A stretch of DNA of 64,000 nucleotides from CAVWUA01 sp963758025 (GTDB lineage: Bacteria; Planctomycetota; Planctomycetia; Isosphaerales; Isosphaeraceae). Location of the stretch: NCBI GenBank assembly GCA_963758025.1, contig CAVWUA010000006.1:992001-1056000 (forward strand), read 5' to 3'. The position numbers were made by a program, and so were the translations under genes. Positions 55,351-63,909 of the stretch are shown one piece after another. Position 1 is the stretch's first letter; each line of letters begins with the position of its first letter. The notes beneath the pieces were generated by a model that worked only from the letters and a program-made list of their open reading frames with translations, had not been told where the DNA came from and did no database searches.

Positions 55351-56271
55351 ATGCGCCCCACCCGCATCGTCAGCCTGCTGCCGTCGCTCACCGAGCTGGT
55401 CTGTGCCCTGGGACGGGAGGCGGACCTTGTCGGCGTGACCCACGAATGCGACTTCCCGCCGGGGGTCGAGCGCCGGCCGCACCTGACCCGGAGCCGCATT
55501 CCCGTCGGCGGCCACCAGCGCCGAGATTGACGCGATGGTGTCCGAGCAAGGGGGGAGCCTGTATGAACTGGACGCCGACCGGCTCGCCGCGCTGCGGCCC
55601 GACCTGATCCTGACGCAGGCCCAGTGCGACGTCTGCGCGGTGAACGAGCAAGGGGTCCGCGAGGTGGCCGCTCGCTTGCCCGGCACCCCCACGTCGAGAG
55701 CGTCAACCCGCTCGACCTGGCCGGGATCTTCGCCATGTTCCGTCGGGTCGGGACCTTGCTCGATGCCGGGGACGCCGCCGAGGCCCTCATCGCCCGGTTC
55801 GACCGGATCGCCGCCGAGGTCGCCCGCCGTCGCCAGGGGAAGCCCCGCCCGCGCGTGCTCCACCTGGAATGGTTCGACCCGCCGTTCCTCTCGGGGCACT
55901 GGAACCCCGACCTGATCGCCCTGGCCGGGGGGGATGAGGTGCTCGGCCGCTCGGGCGAACCCTCGCGCCGGGCCTCCTGGGAGGAGATCGCCGAGGCCGC
56001 CCCCGAGGTCGTCCTGCTGGCCCCTTGCGGGTTCACGCTCGAACGCTCCGCGACCGAACAGGCCGCCTGGAGCCGGGCCCCGTCCTGGCGAGACCTTCCC
56101 GCCGTGCGCGCGGGCAGGGTCGTGCTGGCCGACGGCTCGGCCTACTTCTCCCGCCCCGGTCCCCGGCTCGCCGAGAGCCTGGCGGTCGCCGCCGCCGCGA
56201 TCGACCCGGCCGCCTGCGGCGATCTGGCCCCGGCTGACGGTTGGCGACGCTGGGCCGAGCACGACGGATGA
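55351..56271 (+). CDS. Cobalamin-binding/BtuF-like protein; frameshifted
   Basis: The start at 55351 gives MRPTRIVSLLPSLTELVCAL, then LVGVTHECDFPPGVERRPHL, the first lobe of a BtuF-type binding protein. After breaks near 55514 (+1, a G after GGC) and 55683 (-1) it reads EIDAMVSEQGGSLYELDADR, then NPLDLAGIFAMFRRVGTLLD, then WFDPPFLSGHWNPDLIALAG and LLAPCGFTLERSATEQAAWS. There is no signal peptide, as in the short cytoplasmic or unexported family group. It may bind a corrinoid or haem-like ligand. The end of the gene is 219 bp before rplY. Confidence 0.8.
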
Positions 56272-56309
56272 GGGGCGGCTTCGCCCTGAGCGAATTGTAT
56301 GCATTGGGG

Positions 56310-56338
56310 TTGCGTCGCGGTCTGCCCCTCGACATAAT
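56310..56338 (+). promoter_or_regulatory. Sigma70-like promoter for the rplY operon
   Basis: TTGCGT at 56310-56315 and CATAAT at 56333-56338 are separated by 17 bp, close to the TTGACA-17-TATAAT consensus. The inferred start near 56345 would leave a 5' leader of about 145 nt before rplY. The match is by consensus only. Confidence 0.5.
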
Positions 56339-56490
56339 CACGCGATGCGCGGTCCGTCTCAACAACGGACCGCCGTTTGGTTATGGGGATATTCCAACTG
56401 ACGTCCACAAACGATCCGCGTGGGGCCGCCGTCAGAGGCGAGAAGGTAGCACGACCGCCCTTTTGGCCCCGCTGGTGAAGAAGGCAAGTC

Positions 56491-57158
56491 ATGGCAGAAG
56501 CGGTCACCATCGTCGCCGAGGCACGCGACCCGCAGAAGAACAAGGGGACCGGCTCGCCGCGTGGCGCGTCGGCTCCGGGCCCAGGGGCGGGTTCCGGCCA
56601 TCATCTACGGGCACAAGCAGACCCCGCAGCCGATCTCCCTCTCCCGCGACGACGTCTGGACGATGATCAAGCGGGCGACCCACCTGGCCAAGCTCCAGGT
56701 CGGCGGCAGCAGCGAGATGGTCCTGGTGCGCGACGTCCAGTGGGACCACCTGGGCAAGGAGATCATCCACCTCGACTTCGCCCGCGTCAGCGAGCGACGA
56801 GAAGGTCGAGACCGAGGTCCCGCTCGAGCTGCACGGCACCCCGCCGGGCCTGGGCGAAGGGGGCCTCATCGAGCAGCCGATCCACTCGATCAGCGTCATC
56901 TGCGAGGCGACGGACATCCCGAAGTCCATCCGGATCGAGGTCGGCGGCCTGCACCTGAACCAGGGCGATCCACGTCCGCGACCTGACCCTGCCCGAGGGC
57001 GTGACCATCGACGCCGACCCCGACCTGCTCCTGGTCCACGTCGTCGAGAAGGTCGTGCTCCCCCGCGGCCGAGGAAGAAGAGGCGCCGGAGGAAGGTGAA
57101 GGTCGAGGGCGAAGAAGGGGAGACCGAGGCGAGCGAGAACGCTGAAGAGAAGGAGTAA
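56491..57158 (+). CDS. rplY: 50S ribosomal protein L25/general stress protein Ctc; five frameshifts
   Basis: The start at 56491 follows AAGAAGGCAAG and gives MAEAVTIVAEARDPQKNKGT, then ARRLRAQGRVPAIIYGHKQT, DLTLPEGVTIDADPDLLLVH and an acidic tail AEEEEAPEE... ending in AEEKE at 57158. This is the long TL5/Ctc form of L25 that binds 5S rRNA. The frame breaks near 56558, 56792, 56965, 57064 and 57095, each acting as one extra base; five in 668 bp is the densest set in the window. Each break joins blocks that match the family in order. Confidence 0.88.
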
Positions 57159-57190
57159 GCCGGCCCGCAACGGTTGGTCGTATCGACGTC

Positions 57191-57758
57191 ATGCGGAAAC
57201 TGGTGGTCGGCCTGGGCAACCCGGGCAGCAAGTACGAGGGGACCCGGCACAACATCGGCTTCACGGTCATCGACCGGCTGGCCCAGGGAGGCAACGGCGC
57301 CAGTTTCACCCGCAAGTTCGACGGCCTGCTGGCCGAGACCGAGATCGACTTCCACCGGGTCCTGCTCCTGAAACCCCAGACGTTCATGAACCTCAGCGGC
57401 CGGTCGGTCCGCCAGGCCGTGCAGTTCTACAAGCTCGACCTGGCGGACCTGCTGGTCGATCTGCGATGATCTGACCCTGCCCCTGGGCAAGCTCCGCATC
57501 CGGGGGGGCGGCTCCGACGGCGGACAGAAGGGCCTTCGGGACATCGCGGCTCAGCTCGGCACGGAGGACTACCCCCGCTTGCGGCTGGGCATCGGCGAAC
57601 GCGGGCCGATCGACGCGGCCGACTTCGTCCTCAGCCGCTTCCGGCCCGCCGAACGCTCCGCTGATCGACGACGCCCTGATCGCCGCCACGCAGGCCGTCG
57701 CCGTCTGGGTCACCAAGGGCTGGACGCCGCCATGAATCGGTTCAACGGGTCGGGTTGA
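57191..57758 (+). CDS. pth: Peptidyl-tRNA hydrolase; frameshifted
   Basis: The ATG at 57191 gives MRKLVVGLGNPGSKYEGTRH, with the family's GNPG and NIGFTVIDRL motifs and the later QTFMNLSGRSV. The frame breaks near 57458 (one extra G after GTC), after which ICDDLTLPLGKLRIRGGGSD and GGQKGLRDI follow, near 57657 (one extra T after CGC) and near 57721 (one base missing). It then ends KGLDAAMNRFNGSG. About 190 residues is normal. It frees tRNA from peptidyl-tRNA in the cytoplasm and is essential. It follows rplY by 32 bp. Confidence 0.9.
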
Positions 57759-57858
57759 TTCGGGCTTTTTTTCGAGTAGTGGAATCTCCGGGCCGTCCGT
57801 CATCAACAATCTTCCTTCGCCATCTGACATCCACCGTATCTTCTGAGGAGTGAAGCTC

Positions 57859-58264
57859 TTGTCCGTCAACACCTATGAGGGAATGTTCCTGCTGGACAGC
57901 ACCAAGGTCGCCGTGTCGTGGGACGACGCGGTGCAGCAGGTCCACGACATCCTGACGAAGCACGAGGCCGAGATCGTCGCCAGCCGCCAGTGGGACGAGC
58001 GCCGGCTGGCCTACTCGGTCGAGGGGCACAAGAAGGGCACGTACCTGCTGACCTTCTTCAGCGCCGACGCCGAACGCCCTGAAGGACATCACCGCCGATT
58101 GCCAACTCAGTGACCTGATCCTCCGGGAGCTGATCCTGAAGGTCCACCCGAAGCTGGCCGACCACCTGGTCAACCAGGCGATGACCTCCACCCCCGGTGA
58201 GGAAGAGGGAGGCCCCAGCGAGGACGAGGACGACCGCCCCCGCCGCCGCCGCCGCGACGACTGA
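57859..58264 (+). CDS. rpsF: 30S ribosomal protein S6; one frameshift
   Basis: I place the start at TTG 57859 because GAGGAG lies 8 bp upstream; a GTG at 57850 overlaps that site. The product MSVNTYEGMFLLDSTKVAVS, then VQQVHDILTKHEAEIVASRQ, then WDERRLAYSVEGHKKGTYLL is S6. After a break near 58072 (one extra G) NALKDITADCQLSDLILREL and an acidic and arginine-rich tail (EDEDDRPRRRRRDD) follow to 58264. It binds S18 on the small subunit platform. A gene for S18 is not next to it. Confidence 0.93.
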
Positions 58265-58387
58265 GCCTTCTTGGCCGGATCGCGCCCGATTCAACGCCCT
58301 GACGCTCCCCGGTCGATACGATACCTATCGATACGGACTCGTAGGCTCGTTTCGCTGAGACACTTGTGTCGGCTGCTCCGTGTGGTA

Positions 58388-58408
58388 GTGTTCTCTGTTA
58401 GGGAACAC
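58388..58408 (+). promoter_or_regulatory. Palindrome upstream of ssb, operator-like
   Basis: GTGTTC at 58388-58393 and GAACAC at 58403-58408 form a perfect 6-bp inverted repeat with a 9-bp spacer. It lies 74 bp before the ssb start, in its likely promoter zone. LexA-type sites in some phyla use TGTTC...GAACA arms with a shorter spacer, so SOS control is a guess. A simple hairpin is the alternative. Confidence 0.4.
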
Positions 58409-58481
58409 CCGTTTACTGAAGGAATCCGGGAGCGCCACGCTCCGGCGACGAGCCGCCTTGTTTGTGGGGAGGTGCATGGCG

Positions 58482-59013
58482 ATGGCCAACGTGAACAAGG
58501 TCTTTCTGATCGGCAATCTGACGCGCGACCCCGAACTGCGCTACACGCCCAGCGGCGCGGCCGTGACCGATCTCGGCCTGGCGATCAACCGGATCTACAC
58601 GACGAAGGACGGCGACCGCCGCGAAGAGACCCTGTTCCTCGACGTGACCGTCTGGAACCGACAGGCGGAGAACTGCTGCCAGTACCTCAAGAAAGGCCGT
58701 CCCATTCATGTCGAGGGTTACCTCAAGATGGACTCCTGGGACGACAAGACGACCGGCGAGAAGCGGTCGAAGATCAAGGTCGAGGCCGAACGCGTGCAGT
58801 TCCTCGACAGCCGCCGCGGGGATGACTCCGGCAGCTCGGCACGACGATGAGTTTTCCGCCCCGGCACGCGAGCCGCGCCACGCGGCCCCGGCCGAACCGC
58901 GAGGTGCCGCGAATGGCGGCCCCCGCTCGTTTGGAAGTCCCTCGGCATCCAGTCGACGCCCGGTCTCCGCAGCCGAGCCCCCCGACTCCGAGGACGACGA
59001 TATTCCGTTTTAA
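58482..59013 (+). CDS. ssb: Single-stranded DNA-binding protein; one frameshift
   Basis: The ATG at 58482 is 9 bp after GGGGAGG. The OB-fold reads MANVNKVFLIGNLTRDPELR, then TDLGLAINRIYTTKDGDRRE, then FLDVTVWNRQAENCCQYLKK. After a break near 58837 (one extra T after AGC) the disordered tail RHDDEFSAPAREPRHAAPAE ends in the acidic tip SEDDDIPF at 59013, the conserved motif that recruits partner proteins. It coats single-stranded DNA in replication and repair. It sits between rpsF and rplI, and rpsR is absent. Confidence 0.93.
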
Positions 59014-59026
59014 TCCGTATGCGAGC

Positions 59027-59049
59027 GACTGTCCGTGGATCGGACAGTC
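59027..59049 (+). promoter_or_regulatory. Intercistronic hairpin before rplI
   Basis: GACTGTCC at 59027-59034 and GGACAGTC at 59042-59049 form a perfect 8-bp stem with a 7-nt loop, 13 bp after the ssb stop and 22 bp before the rplI start. It could be an attenuator, a processing site or a regulator target. Confidence 0.5.
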
Positions 59050-59071
59050 TAGGTGAAGGAGAGCAGTCACC

Positions 59072-59717
59072 ATGGCGAAGCAGGCCACGAAGAAATCCGC
59101 GAAGCCCAAGGCAAAGACCAAGACCAAGGCGCACGGCCCTTCGAAGAAGGGGGGCGGCGCCGGCCAGGACGACCATCAGCCTCATCCCGACCGTCCGCAA
59201 GCCGGGGGTCGAACGGCGCAAGAATCACCCGCAACGCGCCAAGAACGGCTACATGCACGTGCTCCTGACCCAGGTCGTGCCTCACCTGGGACGCCCCGGC
59301 GACCTGGTGCGGGTCCGCCCCGGCTTCGCCCGCAACTACCTGCTGCCCCAGGGCCTGGCCACCTTCGCCACCCCGCATAACCTGCGGATCGTTGAGGAGC
59401 ACCGCGAGCGGCTCCGCCAGCTGGAGGAAGCCCGTCGCGCCGACCTGCTGAACCTCGCCGCCCAGATCGCCCAGCGGTCGATCACCATCGAGGCCAACGC
59501 CAACGCCGAAGGGCACCTCTACGGCTCGGTCAGCGCCGACCAGATCGCCGCCGCCCTGCGGACCGACGGCCTGCCGATCGAGGAAGAGAACGTCCGGATC
59601 GAAGGCCCCCTCAAGGAGCTGGGCCTCTACACGATCGCCCTGCACCTCGGCCAGGACATCAACTCCGAGGTCAAGCTCTGGGTCGTCCCGACCCACACCG
59701 AGGAGGCGGGCGAGTAA
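59072..59717 (+). CDS. rplI: 50S ribosomal protein L9 with basic N-terminal extension; one frameshift
   Basis: The start ATG follows GGTGAAGGAGAGCAGTCACC. The N-terminal 30 residues (MAKQATKKSAKPKAKTKTKA...) are a lysine-rich extension not found in most L9. After a break near 59155 (+1 in a G/GGC region) come YMHVLLTQVVPHLGRPGDLV and RVRPGFARNYLLPQGLATFA, which are the L9 N-domain, and later IAAALRTDGLPIEEENVRIE and HLGQDINSEVKLWVVP, the C-domain. It stabilises the large subunit. The extension could be a lineage trait; the break makes its exact length uncertain. Confidence 0.9.
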
Positions 59718-59966
59718 GCTGACCGCCGCGCCTCGACCCGGTTTTTCTGATGGACGAGGTCCGGGCTGGCCGATACCATTGTTCAGTATGGTCAGCCCGG
59801 TACGCTTCCTCGTCGCACATCGCCTTAACGGTTCGCATGTGCACCTTCCGCGGGAAGACGGCGGCGGCCGGGCTGGTTTCGGCATGATGCGGAACCAAAA
59901 GAAGGGGGTAGGGAGACCCGCCGGCAAAGGTCTCTCACCCTCTGCCCGGACGGAGTCAACCTGACG
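59718..59966. other. Gap between rplI and dnaB with a long hairpin
   Basis: The 249-bp gap holds a strong hairpin (annotated separately at 59761-59800) and then the dnaB leader. The stretch otherwise shows nothing recognisable. Confidence 0.5.
59761..59800 (+). terminator. Terminator-like hairpin after rplI
   Basis: CCGGGCTG at 59761-59768 pairs with CAGCCCGG at 59793-59800, and the stem continues with G.U pairs and ATAC/GTAT to a 9-nt loop, about 13 pairs in all. It starts 44 bp after the rplI stop. There is no following T tract, so it may be factor-assisted or a regulatory hairpin. Confidence 0.55.
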
Positions 59967-61399
59967 ATGCCCGCCTACGCGAATGGTCATAGCAACGGCA
60001 ATGGACACGGTCACCACCGGCCGCACGGTCGGAATGACGCGATCGACGTGCCGACCGACCAGCTCCCGCCGCAGAACCTCGGGGCCGAGCAAGGCGTTCT
60101 GGGCAGTATCCTGCTCGATAACGACGTCTTGCACGAGGTCGTCCCGATCCTCCAGATCGAGGACTTTTACCGCGACAGCCACCAGATCGTCTTCCGCACG
60201 ATCCGCGAGCTGTACGACCTGGGCAAGGCGGTGGACTCGATCACGCTCGCCGAGGAGCTGATCCGTCGCGATCTTTACGACCGGATCGGCGGCAACGACG
60301 GCCTGGCCGAGATCCTCGAACTCGGTCCCACACGCGGCCAATGCCCGCTATTATGCCGAGATCGTCCGCCAGAAGGCGATCGTCCGCGAGCTGATCCGAA
60401 GCGCCAGCGAGATCATCCACGAGGGCTACGCCAACACGCATTCGGCCGACGAGCTGCTCGAAATCGCCGAGCGCCGGGTCTTCCAGATCGCCGAGGACCA
60501 GACCAAGGGGGAGACGGTCGAACTGCGCGACGTCGTCACGAAGGCGATGGACCGCATCGCCTTGCGGAGCGAGTCGCGGCACCCGATCACCGGCGTCGGC
60601 ACCGGCCTGTTCGACCTGGACGACATCACCGGCGGGTTCCAGCCCGAGCAGCTCGTCATCCTCGCCGCCCGCCCGAGCATGGGTAAGACCGCGCTGGCAC
60701 TGAATATCTGCGAGCACGTCGCGGTCGAGCTGAAAAAAGGGGTCCTGTTCGTCAGCCTCGAAATGGGCCAGCTTGAACTGGCCGAGCGACTGCTCTGCGC
60801 GGGCCAAGGTGGACGGCCACAAACTCAAAACAGGGACGGGGTTGGGAACGCGCGAGATGGCCCTGCTGGGCAAGGGGTACGACGACCTCCGCGCCGCCCC
60901 GCTGTTCATCGACGATACCCCCGCGCGGAACATGCTTCAGATCACGGCCAACTCCCGACGCCTGAAGCTGCGGCACGACATCGGCCTGATCGTCGTCGAT
61001 TACATCCAGCTTGTGGATAGCGAGACGTCCGAAGGGCGCGAGAGCCGGCAGGAGCAGATCGCCAAGATCAGCCGGCGGCTCAAGACGCTGGCCCGCGAGC
61101 TGCACGTCCCGGTGATCGCCCTCTCCCAGCTCAACCGCGCCGTGGAGAACCGCGAGGACCGCCGACCCCGCATGGCCGACCTGCGCGAGTCGGGAGCCAT
61201 CGAACAGGACGCCGACCTGGTGCTCCTCCTGCACCGCCCCGAATACTACGACGCCAACGACCAGCCGGGCATCGCCGAACTTATCCTCGCCAAGAACCGT
61301 AACGGCGCGACCGGCACGGTGAAACTGACGTTCCTGAAGAACTTCACGCGGTTCGAGAATCTGGCCAGCGTCGCCGACCCGATCGACGGCGCATTCTGA
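59967..61399 (+). CDS. dnaB: Replicative DNA helicase DnaB; two frameshifts
   Basis: The product starts MPAYANGHSNGNGHGHHRPH, a His/Asn-rich tail, then PPQNLGAEQGVLGSILLDND, the DnaB N-terminal domain. After a break near 60324 (one extra G after CTC) VPHAANARYYAEIVRQKAIV follows. The RecA core has Walker A ARPSMGKTALALNI, and after a break near 60800 (one extra or two missing bases in the GCGGG region) AKVDGHKLKTGTGLGTREMA, then IGLIVVDYIQLVDS (Walker B region), SQLNRAVENREDRRPRMADL and DLRESGAIEQDADLVLLLHR. Total about 477 residues. It unwinds DNA at the replication fork. It closes the rplY-dnaB housekeeping run. Confidence 0.93.
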
Positions 61400-61443
61400 C
61401 CCCCCATCTTGCTCCCCGGCAATTCCGCTGCTAGGATACGATC

Positions 61444-61478
61444 ACCGGTGCGATCCGATCGGATCAGGTCGCACCGGT
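61444..61478. promoter_or_regulatory. Perfect inverted repeat downstream of dnaB
   Basis: ACCGGTGCGA at 61444-61453 and TCGCACCGGT at 61469-61478 are perfect 10-bp arms. The loop contains TCCGATCGGA, itself a palindrome. It lies 45 bp after the dnaB stop. A terminator or operator for the following small ORF and rbfA-like gene are both possible. Confidence 0.5.
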
Positions 61479-61519
61479 CCAATCCTCTCCTCGATTCCCA
61501 CGGCGGAAGGAGGTCCACG

Positions 61520-61591
61520 ATGTACGCGATTCCATTCCCTCTTGCGTCATTGTCGCCCGATCCGCGTTCGGTTCTCTTCGTCTCGCGCTGA
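61520..61591 (+). CDS. 23-codon ORF with a very strong ribosome-binding site
   Basis: GGAAGGAGG lies 8 bp before the ATG at 61520. The peptide is MYAIPFPLASLSPDPRSVLFVSR, with no known motif. It is followed after 99 bp by the RbfA-like gene on the same strand. It may be a leader peptide or a short real protein. Its proline- and serine-rich sequence gives no decisive hint. Confidence 0.4.
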   Translation: MYAIPFPLASLSPDPRSVLFVSR

Positions 61592-61690
61592 CCCAACCGG
61601 GTCGGGCTCTCAGACCAATCGTGATTCCACAGGTCTAACGGACGATGGGCGCATTGCGTATGCGCCGATCCCCCACGTGAGAGCATCGCC

Positions 61691-62104
61691 ATGTTACGCA
61701 AGATGCCATCCCAGAAGCTGTTGCGTTCCCTTTGCGCCGAGGTCCACCCCGACGATGGCCTGGACCCTCGTCACCAACCGAAGCGATCGAACCGTAAGAC
61801 GTTGAAGCGCAAGGCACACCAGCTTTGCGGCCAGGTCGGCGAGGCGTTGAGTTTCGCCCTGGGGCTGAGTCCGGACGAGGTACTGGAAGCCCTCCACGTC
61901 GTCTCGGTCGATCTCGCGCCCGACACCCGCCGGCTGCTCGTCACGGTCGGCTCGCTTCCCTCGGAAGGGCTGGACCCGGCCGAGGTGATCGAGCGCCTGG
62001 ACCACGCCTCCGGCTGGCTTCGGAGCGAGGTCGCCATGTCCATCAACCGGAAAAAAGCCCCGTTGCTCGTGTTCCGCTACGCCGTTCCTACCGAAACGAT
62101 GTGA
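61691..62104 (+). CDS. Ribosome-binding factor A-like protein
   Basis: The 137-residue product has the RbfA KH-fold pattern: RKAHQLCGQVGEALSFALGL, then VLEALHVVSVDLAPDTRRLL, then VTVGSLPSEGLDPAEVIERL and AMSINRKKAPLLVFRYAVP. The N-terminal 35 residues are longer than usual. RbfA helps mature the 30S subunit by acting on 16S rRNA. It is unlike the usual context beside infB, sitting instead next to dnaB, so it may be a divergent or second copy. I give no gene symbol for that reason. Confidence 0.7.
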   Translation: MLRKMPSQKLLRSLCAEVHPDDGLDPRHQPKRSNRKTLKRKAHQLCGQVGEALSFALGLSPDEVLEALHVVSVDLAPDTRRLLVTVGSLPSEGLDPAEVIERLDHASGWLRSEVAMSINRKKAPLLVFRYAVPTETM

Positions 62105-62174
62105 TCGGAACCCAGTTCACGGCAACCTCCCCGGCCGGCAGCCCGCCGGTCGGGACTCCCATTCCCATTTCACC

Positions 62175-62197
62175 GGAAAGGTTCCTGACACCTTTCC
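62175..62197. repeat. GGAAAGGT...ACCTTTCC hairpin
   Basis: A perfect 8-bp inverted repeat (62175-62182 and 62190-62197) encloses TCCTGAC. The form AAGGTTCCTGACACCTT is a recurrent dispersed hairpin in bacterial genomes, often REP-like. It lies just upstream of the GNAT start. Confidence 0.55.
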
Positions 62198-62211
62198 TTG
62201 GAGGAACAAGG

Positions 62212-62682
62212 GTGCGAATCAGGGCGTTCCATCCGGACGATGCCGAGGCGCTGCTGGCGCTGTTTCGGGAGACCATCCGCCGGGTGAACGCTCGGGATTA
62301 TTCCCCCGAGCAGATTCGGGCGTGGGCCTCGGATGAGATCGACGCCGCGTCATGGGCCGACCGATTTGACGGTCGGTTCGTGGCGGTCGCGGAAACGGAA
62401 CCGAATGGGCGAGTCGTCGGGTTCGCGGAACTGGAGACGGACGGGCATATCGATCGGTTCTTCGTGTCGGCGGATCATCAGAGGCTCGGGGTCGGGCGGG
62501 CGCTGCTCGGCGCAATCGTGGAGGAGGCGAGGCGTCGCGGGGTCGGTCGGCTGTTCACTGAGGCGAGCATCACGGCCCGGCCCTTCTTCGAGAGTCAGGG
62601 GTTCGCGGTCCTCGCGCCTCAGACCGTAATCGCGCGCGGAGTCGAATTCCATAATTTTCGCATGGCGCGGCCACTCGCCTGA
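62212..62682 (+). CDS. GNAT family N-acetyltransferase
   Basis: A GTG start at 62212 follows GGAGG by 7 bp. The 156-residue product has the GNAT core: VRIRAFHPDDAEALLALF, then VVGFAELETDGHIDRFFVSA, then QRLGVGRALLGAIVEEARRR, the acetyl-CoA-binding motif A with R/QxxGxG/A (QRLGVGRALL), and FFESQGFAVLAPQTV. The usual substrate is a small amine or peptide end; none can be named. It acts in the cytoplasm. It lies 107 bp after the RbfA-like gene on the same strand. Confidence 0.88.
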   Translation: MRIRAFHPDDAEALLALFRETIRRVNARDYSPEQIRAWASDEIDAASWADRFDGRFVAVAETEPNGRVVGFAELETDGHIDRFFVSADHQRLGVGRALLGAIVEEARRRGVGRLFTEASITARPFFESQGFAVLAPQTVIARGVEFHNFRMARPLA

Positions 62683-62706
62683 CTGCTTCCATGTCCGCCG
62701 CGCTCG

Positions 62707-63909
62707 TCATCGTGCCCGGCGGCGGACGGCGTAGCCGTACTGGGTCGGCCAGTCGGGGTCGCCGTCGAGGTCATGCTGGGCCTTCAGCGCCCAGTAGGGC
62801 TCTCGCAAGAGTTCGCGGCCGAGGAAGACCAGGTCGGCGTCTCCACCCGTGATGATCTCGGTCGCATAGGGCACGTCGGTGATCAGGCCGACCGCACCGG
62901 TCTTGATCCCCGCCTCGTCACGAATTTGCCGGGCCAGAGGGACTTGATAACCCTTGGCGACCGGGATCGTCGCCTTCGGCACCAGGGCGCCGGATGAGAC
63001 GTCGATGAGGTCCACGCCGCGCTCCTTGAGATGCCGAGCCAGGATGACCGACTGCGTGATGTCCCAGCCTCCCTCGACCCAGTCGGTCGCCGAGATCCGC
63101 ACGAAAAGCGGAAGCTCGTCCGGCATCAGCCCCCGTAGCCGCTCGGCGACCCGCAAGACCAGCCGCATGCGGTTCTCCAGGCTCCCGCCGTACTCGTCGG
63201 TCCGGTGGTTGCTCAGAGGAGAGAGGAACTCGTGCAGCAGGTAGCCGTGGGCCGAGTGGATCTCGATCACCTGGAACCCGGCGTCGAGGGCGCGTCGGCA
63301 CGCGGCGGCGAAGGCATCAACGACACCCGCGATCCCGGCCTCGTCCAGCGGGATCGGGGCCGGGTCCCCCTCGACGAACGGGATCGGGCTGGGACCGACG
63401 ACCGGCCAGCCACCTTCCTCGGAGGTCTTCAGGAAGGCGCCCCCTTCCTGGGGAATCCGGCAACTGGCCTTGCGCCCGGCATGAGCGAGCTGGATTCCCG
63501 GCACCTTGCCCTGGCTTTGAACGAAGCGGACGATGCGTCGCAGTGGCTCGACGTGCCGGTCGTCCCAGATGCCGAGGTCGCGGGGCGTGATCCGGCCTTC
63601 CCGGACCACGGCGGTCGCCTCGACCAGGATCAGGCCCACGCCGCCGACCGCCCGGCTACCCAGGTGGACCAGGTGCCAGTCGTTGGCGAATCCCTCCTCC
63701 GCGCAGTACTGACACATCGGTGACATGACGATGCGGTTCCGGAACGTCACGCCCCGGATGGTCAGTGGGCTGAGCAGATCGACCTCCGGCACCTCCCGGT
63801 CGTGATCCGAGTCCGCGACACAGCCGTGGGCTTGTCTCGAGGGGTCGTCCGCGGTCACGGCGTTCTTACCCTGCTCCTCCATTCCCGCGTTCTCCTTGCC
63901 AGAGGCCAT
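62707..63909 (-). CDS. NADH:flavin oxidoreductase/old yellow enzyme (NamA/YqjM-like)
   Basis: The product reads LLSPLTIRGVTFRNRIVMSP, then MCQYCAEEGFANDWHLVHLG, typical of the YqjM/NamA group: a Cys in MCQYCA contacts the flavin. Later blocks are GIQLAHAGRKASC, EIHSAHGYLLHEFLSPLSNH with the HxxH-type substrate site and GGSLENRMRLVLRVAERLRG. The N-terminal 43 residues before LLSPL are charged and unlike the family, so a later start (about 63780) is plausible. It is an FMN ene-reductase using NAD(P)H, in the cytoplasm. The frame is intact. Confidence 0.9.
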   Translation of the reverse strand: MASGKENAGMEEQGKNAVTADDPSRQAHGCVADSDHDREVPEVDLLSPLTIRGVTFRNRIVMSPMCQYCAEEGFANDWHLVHLGSRAVGGVGLILVEATAVVREGRITPRDLGIWDDRHVEPLRRIVRFVQSQGKVPGIQLAHAGRKASCRIPQEGGAFLKTSEEGGWPVVGPSPIPFVEGDPAPIPLDEAGIAGVVDAFAAACRRALDAGFQVIEIHSAHGYLLHEFLSPLSNHRTDEYGGSLENRMRLVLRVAERLRGLMPDELPLFVRISATDWVEGGWDITQSVILARHLKERGVDLIDVSSGALVPKATIPVAKGYQVPLARQIRDEAGIKTGAVGLITDVPYATEIITGGDADLVFLGRELLREPYWALKAQHDLDGDPDWPTQYGYAVRRRAR

